Counted from the first letter of the stretch, positions 42,132 to 51,841 are shown. The stretch is DNA of 64,000 nt from Hyphomicrobiales bacterium (GCA_900469965.1 UBZP01000005.1:179915-243914); one strand, 5' to 3'. A program made the numbers and translations. Notes: generated by a model from the letters alone, not told the origin.

Positions 42132-43532
42132 TTAGTCGTGGATTTTCCGTCCGGAGGCAAGGCGAAAGAGTCGCCGCAACGCCGGCCCATCCAGGTCTTC
42201 GAAGCGGGCCGCGAGGTCGATGACCTCCTCCACCTGTGCGGCCTCGAGCAATGTCGAAAGGCAGTTGCGCACCTTGGCATCGTGCTCCGCGGCCGTGATC
42301 GGTTCGCCGCCCCAGGAACCGCGCGGGTTCGTGCAGCGAGCCTGAAGCCTGCGGCCGTCTTCCATGACCACGGTGACCTCGGCATAACGGCCGGTGTTGT
42401 AGAGGCTCGGCATTTCCGGCGGCATCGAAACGGATATCAAGGGCAGCAGACGCTGCATGTCGGCACGATTGAGACGCTCGTCCGTGAAGCTGTCCAGCCC
42501 GACCCTGCCATCGAGAAGTGCCGCGGCAGCGGTGTATTGAACACTGAACTTGCCATCCAGTCCGGAACGCGGGAATGGCCGATCGCTCGAGGGAACATCG
42601 GCGACCACAAGCTCGATCGCGCGAATGGCACCGGGATCGGCAATCTGCCGATGAAGTTCCAAAGCTGCCGCAATGCCGTAGTGGGTGCTGAATTTTGCCG
42701 GATAGATCTTGATGGCAAAGCCCGGATCGAGAATGCGCCAGTGCTCGCCGAGCCGCAGCAGCGTCTCCTGCTCGAAACCGGGCATGAAGGCATTCACATA
42801 ACCCTGCTTGTCCGGATCAAAAACGCGGTGGGTCGCACTGAAGCCGGCCTTCGTCAGCAAGGCGCAATCCAGGCCGTTCGCCGCCGCCTGTCCGCAGTGG
42901 GTCGACTTCGTCATCGTGCCAAGATTGGTGAACAGGCCGCCGCAGCGGGACGAGACCATGCCGAGTGCATTGGCCGTCTGCTCGGCGTCGAGCCCGAGGA
43001 GAAACGATGAGGCTACCGCCGCCCCGATCGGGCCGACGACCCCGGGCGGATGGAAGCGCAGGTCGCGCGATTCCGACTTTCCGGCTTCGCGCAGCCACCC
43101 CTGTATCTCAATGCCGCGGACGAGCGCCGTCAGCACCTCGCGGCCGCCCAGTCCGCGATCATCGGCCAGGGCAAGGGAGGCGGCGAGAACCGGTGACAGC
43201 GCGTGGGTCGCGGGCCGCCACATCGGTTCGTAGTCGAGAACATGCATGGATGTCGCATTGAGCAAGGCTGCCGGCACCGGCGCAAATCCCATGCCGAGGC
43301 CGAAGGCCGAAACCTCCCCCTGGCGCGCATGCTCGCTCAAATGCCCGGCCAGAACCTTGGGCGCCTTTTCGAGAACAGCCCCGGCGACAGCCACCGCGAT
43401 ACCGTCGATCGCGAGCGTGCGAACAGCCCGGACGAGCTCTGCGGGGAAGTCTTCAAACCGCATCGCCTGCAGCTTGCCGATCACCGCGGCCGTCACGTCG
43501 TTCCCGTCAGGGAGAGATGTCTTGTCGCTCAC
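42132..43532 (-). CDS. MmgE/PrpD family protein
   Basis: 466 aa, full length for the family. N-terminal helical lobe with HVLDYEPMWRPATHALSPVL and HPPGVVGPIGAAVASSFLLG, plus the C-terminal lobe from about residue 265 (AIKIYPAKFSTHYGIAAALE). PrpD dehydrates 2-methylcitrate; relatives decarboxylate cis-aconitate or epimerise iminodisuccinate. ATG overlaps the stop of the upstream isocitrate-lyase-family gene by 4 bp, showing coupling. With the aconitase-like hydratase this suggests a citrate-type substrate, but the acid is not known. Confidence 0.9.
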   Translation of the reverse strand: MSDKTSLPDGNDVTAAVIGKLQAMRFEDFPAELVRAVRTLAIDGIAVAVAGAVLEKAPKVLAGHLSEHARQGEVSAFGLGMGFAPVPAALLNATSMHVLDYEPMWRPATHALSPVLAASLALADDRGLGGREVLTALVRGIEIQGWLREAGKSESRDLRFHPPGVVGPIGAAVASSFLLGLDAEQTANALGMVSSRCGGLFTNLGTMTKSTHCGQAAANGLDCALLTKAGFSATHRVFDPDKQGYVNAFMPGFEQETLLRLGEHWRILDPGFAIKIYPAKFSTHYGIAAALELHRQIADPGAIRAIELVVADVPSSDRPFPRSGLDGKFSVQYTAAAALLDGRVGLDSFTDERLNRADMQRLLPLISVSMPPEMPSLYNTGRYAEVTVVMEDGRRLQARCTNPRGSWGGEPITAAEHDAKVRNCLSTLLEAAQVEEVIDLAARFEDLDGPALRRLFRLASGRKIHD

Positions 43533-44455
43533 GCCACAACCCCACGATCATACTTCCGCTCGAGAACGTCCTGCGGCAGAACCTTGCGCTCCAGTGCGCG
43601 AACGCCGTCATAGTCCATCAACTTCATGATATCGTCGATCCCGACCAGAAGATCCGGACGATCGACCGCAACGCCGGCTTCATAGGCTTCCTTCATGATG
43701 CGAAGTGCCTGCGCCATGCCGTGGATCGCGGCCGCCGGCAACATCCGCGGCAAGCTGACACGTCGAACCCCCCATGTCCGAAGGTCGGCCAGGGGAATGA
43801 GCGGCGTCGTCGGACGCTTGCGAATTCCAAAACCCATGTTGATGCTGAGCGGGATGCCCTCGTCAACCAGCCGCTTGATGTGCTCCTCGGAGCTGACCGC
43901 ATCGGGGAAGACAAGATCCGCACCGGCAGCGACATAGGCGCGGGCGCGGCGGATGGTTGCCTCCAGCCCTTCGACGGCAAGGGCGTCGGTGCGGGCGATG
44001 ATCACGAAGGCATCGTCGCGGCGGGCAAGGCAGGCAGCCTCGATGTTCTTGACCATATCCTCGAGCGGGATCACTTCCTTTCCCTGCATATGGCCGCAGC
44101 GCTTCGGGCTCACCTGATCTTCCAGGTTGATGCCCGCCACCCCCGCCTCTTCGAACTGGCGCGTCGTGTGAAAGACATTGACCGCGTTGCCATAGCCGGT
44201 ATCGGCGTCGCAGGTGAGCGGTATGGAGATCGAGCGCGCGATGTTGCGGCAATGGGCGACGTTTTCGGCGAGCCCCATCACACCGATATCCGCAATGCCC
44301 AGCAGCGAGTTGGATACCGCCGCGCCGCTGGTTGCGGCGGAACTGAACCCGGCCGCCTCGACGAGGCGCGCGCTGTAGCCGTCATAGACCCCCGGCGAAA
44401 CGATGAATTCGCCCCCCGAGAGCATCGACCGGTATTTCTGCGCATTGCTTGCCAT
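43529..44455 (-). CDS. Isocitrate lyase/PEP mutase family enzyme (2-methylisocitrate lyase-like)
   Basis: 308 aa TIM barrel. CDADTGYGNAVNVFHTTRQF is the metal-binding loop, and SPKRCGHM is the catalytic loop (KKCGH in classical 2-methylisocitrate lyase, here KRCGH). The Cys is retained, which favours C-C lyase activity over PEP mutase. It would split an alkylated isocitrate-type acid to succinate plus a 2-oxo acid. It is the first gene of the minus-strand unit, divergent from tctC and next to a GntR-type palindrome. Confidence 0.9.
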   Translation of the reverse strand: MASNAQKYRSMLSGGEFIVSPGVYDGYSARLVEAAGFSSAATSGAAVSNSLLGIADIGVMGLAENVAHCRNIARSISIPLTCDADTGYGNAVNVFHTTRQFEEAGVAGINLEDQVSPKRCGHMQGKEVIPLEDMVKNIEAACLARRDDAFVIIARTDALAVEGLEATIRRARAYVAAGADLVFPDAVSSEEHIKRLVDEGIPLSINMGFGIRKRPTTPLIPLADLRTWGVRRVSLPRMLPAAAIHGMAQALRIMKEAYEAGVAVDRPDLLVGIDDIMKLMDYDGVRALERKVLPQDVLERKYDRGVVA

Positions 44456-44523
44456 TTTGACCTCGTTTCATGTCGCCGACCCGACGGTGGCCTGTTCGAT
44501 GATCAGACATTGACCAAGTGATT

Positions 44524-44557
44524 GCAGATAGTCAACTGCAAACTGTTGACAGTCTGC
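44524..44557. promoter_or_regulatory. Large palindrome, GntR operator between divergent units
   Basis: GCAGA (44524-44528), GTCAAC (44531-44536), then GTTGAC (44545-44550) and TCTGC (44553-44557) are nested inverted arms around TGCAAACT. It includes AACTGTTGACAG, identical to the element upstream of the Gfo/Idh gene. It lies between the lyase gene and tctC and can serve both promoters. Confidence 0.65.
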
Positions 44558-44614
44558 ACGGCTTGTGAAGATATTGCTCCTGCGCTTATCATTCGGCGTA
44601 GTGGAGGAAGGAAC

Positions 44615-45682
44615 ATGAAGAAGCTAATCGCAGGGCTGTTTGCCGCCGCGCTGTCCCTCACGGGCACAGCGAATGCAGCAGACCCCTATTTTCAAGGCAA
44701 GGAATTTCGGATCGTCGTCGGCTTTGCTCCGGGTGGCGGCAACGACCTGTTCGCCCGTGTCTTCCCTGAGTATCTGCCCAAGCACATCGAGGGCGAACCG
44801 GTGGTGCTGGTGGAAAACCGCCCGGGTGCCGGCGGCGTCACGGCATTGAACTGGTATGTCGATGCGGCGCCCCATGACGGCACGGTGGCGTTCGTCTGCT
44901 CCGGCGGGCTGGTGACCCGCATGGTGCTCGGCTACGAAGGCGTGACCGCCAAGGTGAGCGACCTGAAACCATTGATCGCCGGGCCGCTCGGCCGCACCAA
45001 CTACATCTCGACCACCACCGGCTACAAGGAGCCCAAGGACATCCTCACCCTGAAGGAGCCGCTCTACCTGGGCTCCACCGATCCACTGTCGACCATCGGT
45101 TCCGTCATCGGCCTGACCTTGCTCAAGGTGCCGTTCAAGGCCGTGAAGGGCTATCCCGGCAAGAACGACGCGATGCTGGCGTTCCAGCGTGGAGAAGTGA
45201 CCGTGGGCGACATCGCCACACCGATCTTCAAGGAAAGCATGGCGCCGCTGATCAAGGACGGCACGGTGCTGCCGCTGTTCGCACAAGGCATCATGAAGGG
45301 CGACGAACTGGTTCGCGATCCCGCCAATCCGGAGCTGCCGACGATTGCCGAGTTCTACCAGACGCTTTATGGCGTGCCGCCCTCGGGGCCGGCCTGGGAA
45401 GCCTACAAGCAGGTTATCCGTGCCATCGGCAATGGCGGCAAGATTCTGATGATCCACAAGGACACGCCGCCGGAAGCGGAAGAAGCGCTGCGCAAGGCCT
45501 TCACCTCCGTTCTTCAGGACGAAGCCTTCGTGAAGAACGCCGACGCGGCGCTGGAAGGCTACGGCTTCTCGTTCGGCGATGATCTCATCAAGAACGTGAA
45601 CGCAATCGTAGAGATCAATCCCGACGTCAAGCAGTGGATGCAGACGCTCTACACCAAAGACTACGGCATGAAGTTCAACTGA
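44615..45682 (+). CDS. Tripartite tricarboxylate transporter substrate-binding protein (TctC/Bug family)
   Basis: 355 aa. A Sec signal peptide (MKKLIAGLFAAALSLTGTANA) precedes the Bug fold with FRIVVGFAPGGGNDLFARVF and VVLVENRPGAGGVTALNW, loops that bind a carboxylate of the ligand. It is the periplasmic receptor for the TctA-TctB fusion at 38086. ATG follows GGAGGAAGGAAC. It begins a plus-strand operon with the aconitase-like and ThDP genes. Confidence 0.92.
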   Translation: MKKLIAGLFAAALSLTGTANAADPYFQGKEFRIVVGFAPGGGNDLFARVFPEYLPKHIEGEPVVLVENRPGAGGVTALNWYVDAAPHDGTVAFVCSGGLVTRMVLGYEGVTAKVSDLKPLIAGPLGRTNYISTTTGYKEPKDILTLKEPLYLGSTDPLSTIGSVIGLTLLKVPFKAVKGYPGKNDAMLAFQRGEVTVGDIATPIFKESMAPLIKDGTVLPLFAQGIMKGDELVRDPANPELPTIAEFYQTLYGVPPSGPAWEAYKQVIRAIGNGGKILMIHKDTPPEAEEALRKAFTSVLQDEAFVKNADAALEGYGFSFGDDLIKNVNAIVEINPDVKQWMQTLYTKDYGMKFN

Positions 45683-45744
45683 TCGGCCCGGATGAAAGAT
45701 GCGTGCGGTGCCCCGCACGCATCTGCCCGTTGACGGAGAATACG

Positions 45745-48384
45745 ATGAAGATCGAAGGTCGATTCGACTTTGGAGACATCGCCTATGGCTTTGCGGATGT
45801 TCGCGGACATGTCGGCGACCGGTTGTTTGAACGAATGCCGTATTCGGCCCGTGTGCTGGCAGAAAACGTGTTGCGCCACTACGGACAGCCGGGTTTCGGC
45901 GCGGCCGAAATCGCGTTGCTCACCGAGCGAACCACGGCGGATGCACACGCCGCCATCGCGCTGAAGATCCCGCGCGTCATCCTTCCCGATTCCTCGGGTG
46001 TGCCCGCGCTGATGGACCTCGCTGCGCTGCGGTCTGCTGCAGCGAGACGCGACCTCCCGATCGACGCGGTCGACACCTCGGTTCCCGTCGACCTGGTGGT
46101 GGATCACTCGCTGCAGGTCGACGCATCCGGTGTGGCCGGGGCCGATATGCTGAACCTGGCGCGCGAACTGCAGCGCAATGACGAGCGCTACCGGTTTCTG
46201 CGCTGGGCACAATCCGCCTTTGCCAGCCTTCGCGTCTTCCCGCCCGGGTCGGGCATCATCCATCAGGTCAATATCGAGCAGATCGCGACCATCGTGCGCG
46301 AGAGCACGATCGACGGCCTGCGCGTCGCCTATCCCGATATGGTCATCGGCGGCGATTCGCATACGCCGATGGTGGCAGCGCTCGGCGTCGTCGGCTGGGG
46401 TGTCGGCGGCATCGAGGCCGAAACCGTCATGCTCGGGCAGCCCTATGTGCTGCCGGTGCCCGAATTCGTCGGCGTGCGCCTGACCGGCAAGCTGCGCCCC
46501 GGCATCACGGTGACCGACCTTGCCCTGACAGTCACCCATCGTCTCAGACGGCAAGGCGTGGTCGGCGCTTTCGTCGAATATTTCGGTCCGGCGACCGCAA
46601 ATATGGCGGTTCCGGACCGGGCAACCCTGTCCAACATGGCGCCGGAATATGGCGCCACGACAGGGTTCTGGCCCGTGGACAAGCGTACGCTTGACTATCT
46701 GCGCACTACCGGTCGCGACCCGAAGCATATATCGCTGGTCGAGGCCTATTGTCGTGCCGCCGGCCTATTCCGGGAGGAGGGTGCGCCGGATCCGCTCTAT
46801 GACCGGATTGTCGAGATCGATCTGGACGACGTGGAACGCTCACTCGCAGGCCCGAGCAAGCCCTACAATCTGCGCCGGCCCGACAGCGCCGCCGAAAGTC
46901 TCAGGCATCGGCTTGAGGAACGCTCGAAGATCGACGCTGCCGGCAAAGCCGGACAGATCGTCATGGCATCGATCACCTCCTGCACCAATACCGCCAACCC
47001 GCACGCGATGATCCGTGCCGGCCTTGTCGCCAAGGCCGCCGTCGAACGGGGCCTGACGCCACCCGCCTGGGTCAAGACGTCGCTTGCGCCCGGATCGAGG
47101 GCCGTAACGCGCTATCTGCAGGATGCCGGATTGCTGGCGTCCCTCGAGCAGATAGGATTTCAGGTCGTGGGCTATGCCTGTGCCTCCTGCGGGGGAAAAT
47201 CAGGCCCGCTGAAGCCGGAAGCGATGGAACTCGCCAAGCAAGGGCTGCCCCTTGTCGCAGTCCTGTCGGGCAACCGAAACTTCGATGGTCGCATCCACCC
47301 CATGCTGGACGCGAGCTATCTTTGCTCGCCGGGGCTGGTCGTTGCCTATGCGCTGTCGGGGCGCCTGGATTTCGATATCGACCACGATCCCATAGCGCAG
47401 GACACAAACGGCAGGGATGTCTTTCTCCGCGACCTCTGGCCTTCAGACGAAGACGTTGACACGACGGTCCGCCGATATGTCACGCCGGAAACCTTTGCCG
47501 TGGGGGCCGCTGTCGCCGAGGAGAGCTGGCGCAAGCTCCAGGCGCCCGAGGGCGAACTGTTCCCGTGGGACCCGGCATCCAGCTACATCATGGAGCCGCC
47601 GTTCTTCGATCAGATGCCGTCCCGGCAGGGCGGGGTCGACAGAATCGAGGGGGCACGGACGTTGGCCCTTTTCGGTGATGGCCTCACCACCGATCATGTT
47701 TCGCCCGGCGGCGAGATCCTTCTCGACAGTCCGGCCGGGCAATATCTCACCTCGCTCGGAATTGCCCGGCCGGACTTCAACACCTATGTCGGCCGGCGCG
47801 GCAACTACGAGGTCATGGCCCGGGCCACCTACGCCAACGTGCGCATCCAGAACGCCATGGTTCCGGATCGTGAGGGCGGCTGGACGCGCCTTTGGCCCGA
47901 AGGCGAGATCGTGTCGATCTACGATGCGAGCGCGACCTATCGCGACCGCGGCGTTCCCCTGGTCGTCCTTGCCGGCCGCGACTTCGGCATCGGCAGCAGC
48001 AGGGACTGGGCCGCGAAGGGCCCTGCCCTTCTCGGCGTGCGGGCGATCATCGCCAAGTCTTTCGAACGCATCCACCGCTCGAACCTGATCGGCCTCGGCA
48101 TTATTCCGTTGCTCTTCGCCGAGGGCGACGGCCCGGATACGCTGGGCCTGGGCGGGAGCGAGACGATCGATCTGTCCGAGCTCGTCGCGGCCGTTCGCCA
48201 TGGCGAGAAAGTCCATGCTGTCGCCCGCCACCCGAACGGCCATGTGACCTCGTTTGCGCTGGAGGTCGACATCCGCTCCTCGGCCGAAAGCGAACTCCTG
48301 CTCGGGGACGGCATGTTCAAGGCGGCGCTTGCGGCCCTCAACCCGGCCGCCGGCAGCCTGAAATCCACAGAGGGCACTCTATGA
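45745..48384 (+). CDS. Aconitase-family hydratase with divergent Fe-S region
   Basis: 879 aa, AcnA/AcnD architecture in one chain. Fe-S ligands are Cys413 (SITSCTNTANP) and Cys479/Cys482 (GYACASCGGKSGP). GGDSHTPMVAALGVVGWGVG and the swivel-domain GIGSSRDWAAKGP and ESFERIHRSNL-type segment (KSFERIHRSNLIGLGIIP) are intact. But GYGCTTCIGNSGP of canonical aconitase is changed to ACASCGGKSG, and RGNHEVMMRGTFAN to RGNYEVMARATYAN, so substrate specificity probably differs from citrate/isocitrate. It is between tctC and the ThDP gene, whose ATG overlaps the stop. Confidence 0.88.
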   Translation: MKIEGRFDFGDIAYGFADVRGHVGDRLFERMPYSARVLAENVLRHYGQPGFGAAEIALLTERTTADAHAAIALKIPRVILPDSSGVPALMDLAALRSAAARRDLPIDAVDTSVPVDLVVDHSLQVDASGVAGADMLNLARELQRNDERYRFLRWAQSAFASLRVFPPGSGIIHQVNIEQIATIVRESTIDGLRVAYPDMVIGGDSHTPMVAALGVVGWGVGGIEAETVMLGQPYVLPVPEFVGVRLTGKLRPGITVTDLALTVTHRLRRQGVVGAFVEYFGPATANMAVPDRATLSNMAPEYGATTGFWPVDKRTLDYLRTTGRDPKHISLVEAYCRAAGLFREEGAPDPLYDRIVEIDLDDVERSLAGPSKPYNLRRPDSAAESLRHRLEERSKIDAAGKAGQIVMASITSCTNTANPHAMIRAGLVAKAAVERGLTPPAWVKTSLAPGSRAVTRYLQDAGLLASLEQIGFQVVGYACASCGGKSGPLKPEAMELAKQGLPLVAVLSGNRNFDGRIHPMLDASYLCSPGLVVAYALSGRLDFDIDHDPIAQDTNGRDVFLRDLWPSDEDVDTTVRRYVTPETFAVGAAVAEESWRKLQAPEGELFPWDPASSYIMEPPFFDQMPSRQGGVDRIEGARTLALFGDGLTTDHVSPGGEILLDSPAGQYLTSLGIARPDFNTYVGRRGNYEVMARATYANVRIQNAMVPDREGGWTRLWPEGEIVSIYDASATYRDRGVPLVVLAGRDFGIGSSRDWAAKGPALLGVRAIIAKSFERIHRSNLIGLGIIPLLFAEGDGPDTLGLGGSETIDLSELVAAVRHGEKVHAVARHPNGHVTSFALEVDIRSSAESELLLGDGMFKAALAALNPAAGSLKSTEGTL

Positions 48385-50063
48385 TGCTGCATCAGACCGC
48401 AGAGGGACAGACTTTGAAAACCGGCGGACAGCTGATCGTCGAAACGCTGGAGGCAAACGGCGTCGAACGCATCTTCTGCGTGCCGGGAGAGAGCTATTTG
48501 GCGGTGCTGGACGCCCTGCATGACTCCCGCATGAAGACGATCGTCTGCCGCCAGGAAGGCGGAGCCGCGATGATGGCCGATTGTGAGGGAAGGCTGACTG
48601 GCAGGCCCGGCATATGTTTTGCCACCCGCGGCCCGGGGGCCACCAACGCAGCGCCCGGTGTTCATATCGCCATGCAGGATTCCGTGCCGATGATCCTTTT
48701 CGTCGGCCAGGTGGCGAGGCGCGCCAAACACCGGGAGGCCTTCCAGGAGCTGGACTTTCCGGCCGTCTTCGGCTCGATGGCCAAATGGACAGTCGAGATC
48801 GATGACGCGGCCCGTATCCCGGAAATCGTCACCCGTGCCTTTGCCGTTGCGACATCCGGGCGGCCGGGCCCGGTCGTGATCGCGCTTCCCGAAGACATGT
48901 TGAAGGATCGGGTGGCGGCATCCGAGATCCGCCCGGCGGTCCATGTGCATACCGCTCCCGACGAAGCGGCGCTCGAGACGCTGGAGGACATGTTGATGTC
49001 CGCTCGCTCACCCATCATGATCGTGGGCGGAACCCGCTGGACCGCCCATACAACACTGGAATTGCAGAGGGTCGTCGAAAACTGGCAGCTTCCGGTCGCC
49101 TGCTCCTTCCGCCGCCAGATGCTCTTCGACCACCTGCACCCGAACTATGCGGGGGATGCCGGCATCGGGCAAAATCCCAAATTGTCGGCCCGTATCCGCG
49201 AGGCCGACCTGGTGCTGCTCGTCGGCGGACGGTTGGGCGAAATGCCTTCGGCAAACTATTCCCTGCTCAAGGTTCCCTACCCCGACCAGACCCTCGTGCA
49301 CGTGCACCCGGATGCAGGCGAGCTCGGGCGCGTCTATCGCCCGGATCTTCCCATCAACGCCTCGCCGGAGGCCTTCGTCTCCGCCTTCTCGCGCAGAACG
49401 CCGGCAAGGCCCCTCGATCGACAGGCAAGGGTGGCGAGCGCCCATGCCGACTATATCCAGTGGTCCACGCCGCCGGAGACGGGACCCGGCGATCTGCACA
49501 TGGGGCCGATCATGGCGTGGCTGCAATCCGCCCTGCCGGACGATGCCATCCTGACCAACGGGGCTGGCAACTACTCCGTCTGGGTGCATCGCTATCACCG
49601 TTTCCGCCGCTTCGGCACGCAGGCGGCACCCGCTTCCGGCTCGATGGGCTACGGCACGCCCGCTGCCGTCGCAGCGAAGGCGATTTTTCCGGACAAGACG
49701 GTCGTTGCCTTCGCAGGCGACGGCTGCTTTCTCATGAACGGGCAGGAGTTCGCGACAGCCGTCCAATACGGCCTGCCGATCATCGTGATCGTGGTCAACA
49801 ACAGCATGTTCGGCACCATCCGCATGCATCAGGAACGGGAGTATCCCGGGCGCGTCAGCGCCACGGATCTTTCGAACCCCGATTTTGCGGCACTCGCCAA
49901 GGCCTATGGCGGCCACGGGGAAATCGTCAGTCAGGCCGATCAGTTCGCAGCCGCGTTCGAGAGGGCGCAGAAGAGTGGAAAGCCAGCAATCATCGAATTG
50001 CGCCTCCACCCCGAAGCGCTCACGCCAACGCGAACGCTCACCGAGATCCGCCAGGGCATATGA
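48381..50063 (+). CDS. Thiamine diphosphate enzyme, acetolactate-synthase-like
   Basis: 560 aa. ThDP fold in three domains: N-terminal pyrimidine-binding domain (GVERIFCVPGESYLAVLDAL; catalytic Glu in RQEGGAAMMAD), central domain (PIMIVGGTRWTAHTTLELQR) and C-terminal diphosphate-binding domain with GDGCFLMNGQEFATAVQYGL and a downstream NN (VVNNSMFG). It could decarboxylate or ligate the 2-oxo acid made by the lyase at 43529. It resembles ALS large subunits and glyoxylate carboligase but has Glu where Gcl has a different residue, so Gcl is unlikely. ATG at 48381 overlaps the hydratase stop. Confidence 0.88.
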   Translation: MMLHQTAEGQTLKTGGQLIVETLEANGVERIFCVPGESYLAVLDALHDSRMKTIVCRQEGGAAMMADCEGRLTGRPGICFATRGPGATNAAPGVHIAMQDSVPMILFVGQVARRAKHREAFQELDFPAVFGSMAKWTVEIDDAARIPEIVTRAFAVATSGRPGPVVIALPEDMLKDRVAASEIRPAVHVHTAPDEAALETLEDMLMSARSPIMIVGGTRWTAHTTLELQRVVENWQLPVACSFRRQMLFDHLHPNYAGDAGIGQNPKLSARIREADLVLLVGGRLGEMPSANYSLLKVPYPDQTLVHVHPDAGELGRVYRPDLPINASPEAFVSAFSRRTPARPLDRQARVASAHADYIQWSTPPETGPGDLHMGPIMAWLQSALPDDAILTNGAGNYSVWVHRYHRFRRFGTQAAPASGSMGYGTPAAVAAKAIFPDKTVVAFAGDGCFLMNGQEFATAVQYGLPIIVIVVNNSMFGTIRMHQEREYPGRVSATDLSNPDFAALAKAYGGHGEIVSQADQFAAAFERAQKSGKPAIIELRLHPEALTPTRTLTEIRQGI

Positions 50064-50190
50064 CCGAAGGATGCACACCCATGGTATGCATTCCGCGCAA
50101 AATTCGGCAATCCGTCAGTCGCGTAAAACACAGCACTCTGCGCCGCTATCGCCGAAAAATGCGGTGCCCGGAAAGCCGGCAGCAGGCCAG

Positions 50191-51756
50191 TCAGCTGGCA
50201 TCTCGTTGAATGGCTTGCGGTGCCTTCGTTCTGCCGTGCGCAGAAGGCCTGCCGGGCTTTTCCAGCTGTCGCCGCCCTTCGGCCTCGCGGCGTTCCCCGC
50301 GTCCCTTGCGTTCGATCGCGGCCGGCGGCCGCGCCGGTTTGCGGTCCGGCCGGCGCATCCGGGTGCCGGGATGTTCGGGCAAGGCGGCTTCGGCGGGCTT
50401 TGCGTCCAGCATCCAGATGCCGCTTCCCAATAGGAACAGGAACCAGGCGTAGGTCGCGGCCCAGAAGTGGACCGTGCAGCCGACGAGCATGAACATCACC
50501 AGGCAGATGACATAGCCGGAGCGATAGGCTTCGACCTGCTCGTCGACGCCCTTTCGATAGGCCACGCCGCAGATGGCGGCCAGGCAGGCTGCGAAGATCA
50601 GGAAGACGCCGGGGATGCCGTGCCGCATGGCGATCAGGAGCCAGAAGTTGTCGACGCTGTCCCCCATCCACGGCAGCCGCGCCCAGTCCCCCATGCCGAT
50701 GCCGAACAGCGGGTTGCTCGCGACCGTGGCGGAGCCGAAATCCCAGATCAGCAGGCGATACCAGCCGGTCTGCGGATCGAAGGTGAAGCGGGAAATGTAG
50801 AACTGCACCGGCGTCTGGTTGGAGCCGAATTCGACGACCAGATAGCCGAGGAAGACGATCCCCCAGAAGATCTTCCAGCGATAGCTGAGCCGATGCAGCG
50901 CCAGGTTCCAGCCGATGAACGCCAGCTGCATCACCATGCCCGCAATGGGCGCCGACGACATCGACAGGAAGGCCGTGAACGAGACGGCCGCCGGCCGGAC
51001 CCAGCGCGACAGGCCCTTTCTCCCGTATCCCAGCACCTGATAGGCGAGCGCGAGCAGGCTGCCGCAGAAGAGACCGAAGACGATCGAGTGGCCGAACGGT
51101 CCCTGAACGCGCCAGAACCCCATGCGCGGTTCCATCCGCGTCATCTCCACCGTCGGAAACACCGTCTCGAAGAGCGTCAGCAGCGGTTTCTGGCCGGTCA
51201 CCCACTCGTACAGGGCGAACGGAAGAAGGATCATGACCAGCCAGCAGGCGAGCCGGACCATGTTGCGGAAATCGTCCGGCGTGCGGATATAGCAGCGGGC
51301 GAGGAAATAGGCGCCGAGGGTCTCGATGTTCAGGATGCCGATCGCCTCGATCATGGTCGTGAGACCGTGGACCACGACGAGGCTCAACGAGGCCCAGAGG
51401 CTGAACGACAGGACGGCGACATCGGCAAGCCGGATCGGGCCGGCCCTGCCGCTCACCCACATGAACAGGCACGGAAGCAGCGTGGCGAGCAGGACGATCC
51501 GGTACACCGACAGGTTCATCGGACCGATCGGGATGATCCAGGGAATGACGAGACCGATGAGAAAGACGGCGATGGGCCATGGCAGCCGTGCCCTCGCCTT
51601 ACGGCTCGCTTGGGCCGGCGCGCGGGCCGCAGGATAGCCGGGCGCATCACCGGCAGCGACGGCGGCCGTTTCGGGCGCACGTCCGCGACGCGGCTCCGGG
51701 CGGGGCCGGCCGCTGCGCGAAACGTCGTCTCTCATGACCATCGTCAGCATGCGCAC
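50191..51756 (-). CDS. O-antigen ligase/polymerase-like membrane protein (Wzy_C-type)
   Basis: 521 aa. About 10-11 transmembrane helices between residues 60 and 455, with flanking Arg/Pro/Ala-rich cytoplasmic tails. A large periplasmic loop with NQTPVQFYISRFTFDPQTGW and NPLFGIGMGDWARLPWMGDS matches the Wzy_C/O-antigen ligase pattern. It likely polymerises or ligates a surface polysaccharide. Start is 51756 or 51747. The C-terminal 70 residues are low-complexity. Neighbouring glycosyltransferases on the same strand support a polysaccharide locus. Confidence 0.75.
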   Translation of the reverse strand: MRMLTMVMRDDVSRSGRPRPEPRRGRAPETAAVAAGDAPGYPAARAPAQASRKARARLPWPIAVFLIGLVIPWIIPIGPMNLSVYRIVLLATLLPCLFMWVSGRAGPIRLADVAVLSFSLWASLSLVVVHGLTTMIEAIGILNIETLGAYFLARCYIRTPDDFRNMVRLACWLVMILLPFALYEWVTGQKPLLTLFETVFPTVEMTRMEPRMGFWRVQGPFGHSIVFGLFCGSLLALAYQVLGYGRKGLSRWVRPAAVSFTAFLSMSSAPIAGMVMQLAFIGWNLALHRLSYRWKIFWGIVFLGYLVVEFGSNQTPVQFYISRFTFDPQTGWYRLLIWDFGSATVASNPLFGIGMGDWARLPWMGDSVDNFWLLIAMRHGIPGVFLIFAACLAAICGVAYRKGVDEQVEAYRSGYVICLVMFMLVGCTVHFWAATYAWFLFLLGSGIWMLDAKPAEAALPEHPGTRMRRPDRKPARPPAAIERKGRGERREAEGRRQLEKPGRPSAHGRTKAPQAIQRDAS

Positions 51757-51841
51757 TGCCTATGTCTGCCGGGTCTGCACGCGGCCATCACGATTTCGGG
51801 GCATGGTGCCTGCCCGGCACAGGCGGCCCCTGACGCCCGCG

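Noticed and set aside
48381..50063. ThDP enzyme as glyoxylate carboligase
   Set aside because: The catalytic Glu is present (RQEGGAA) and no tartronate semialdehyde reductase or hydroxypyruvate isomerase is adjacent, so Gcl was not assigned.
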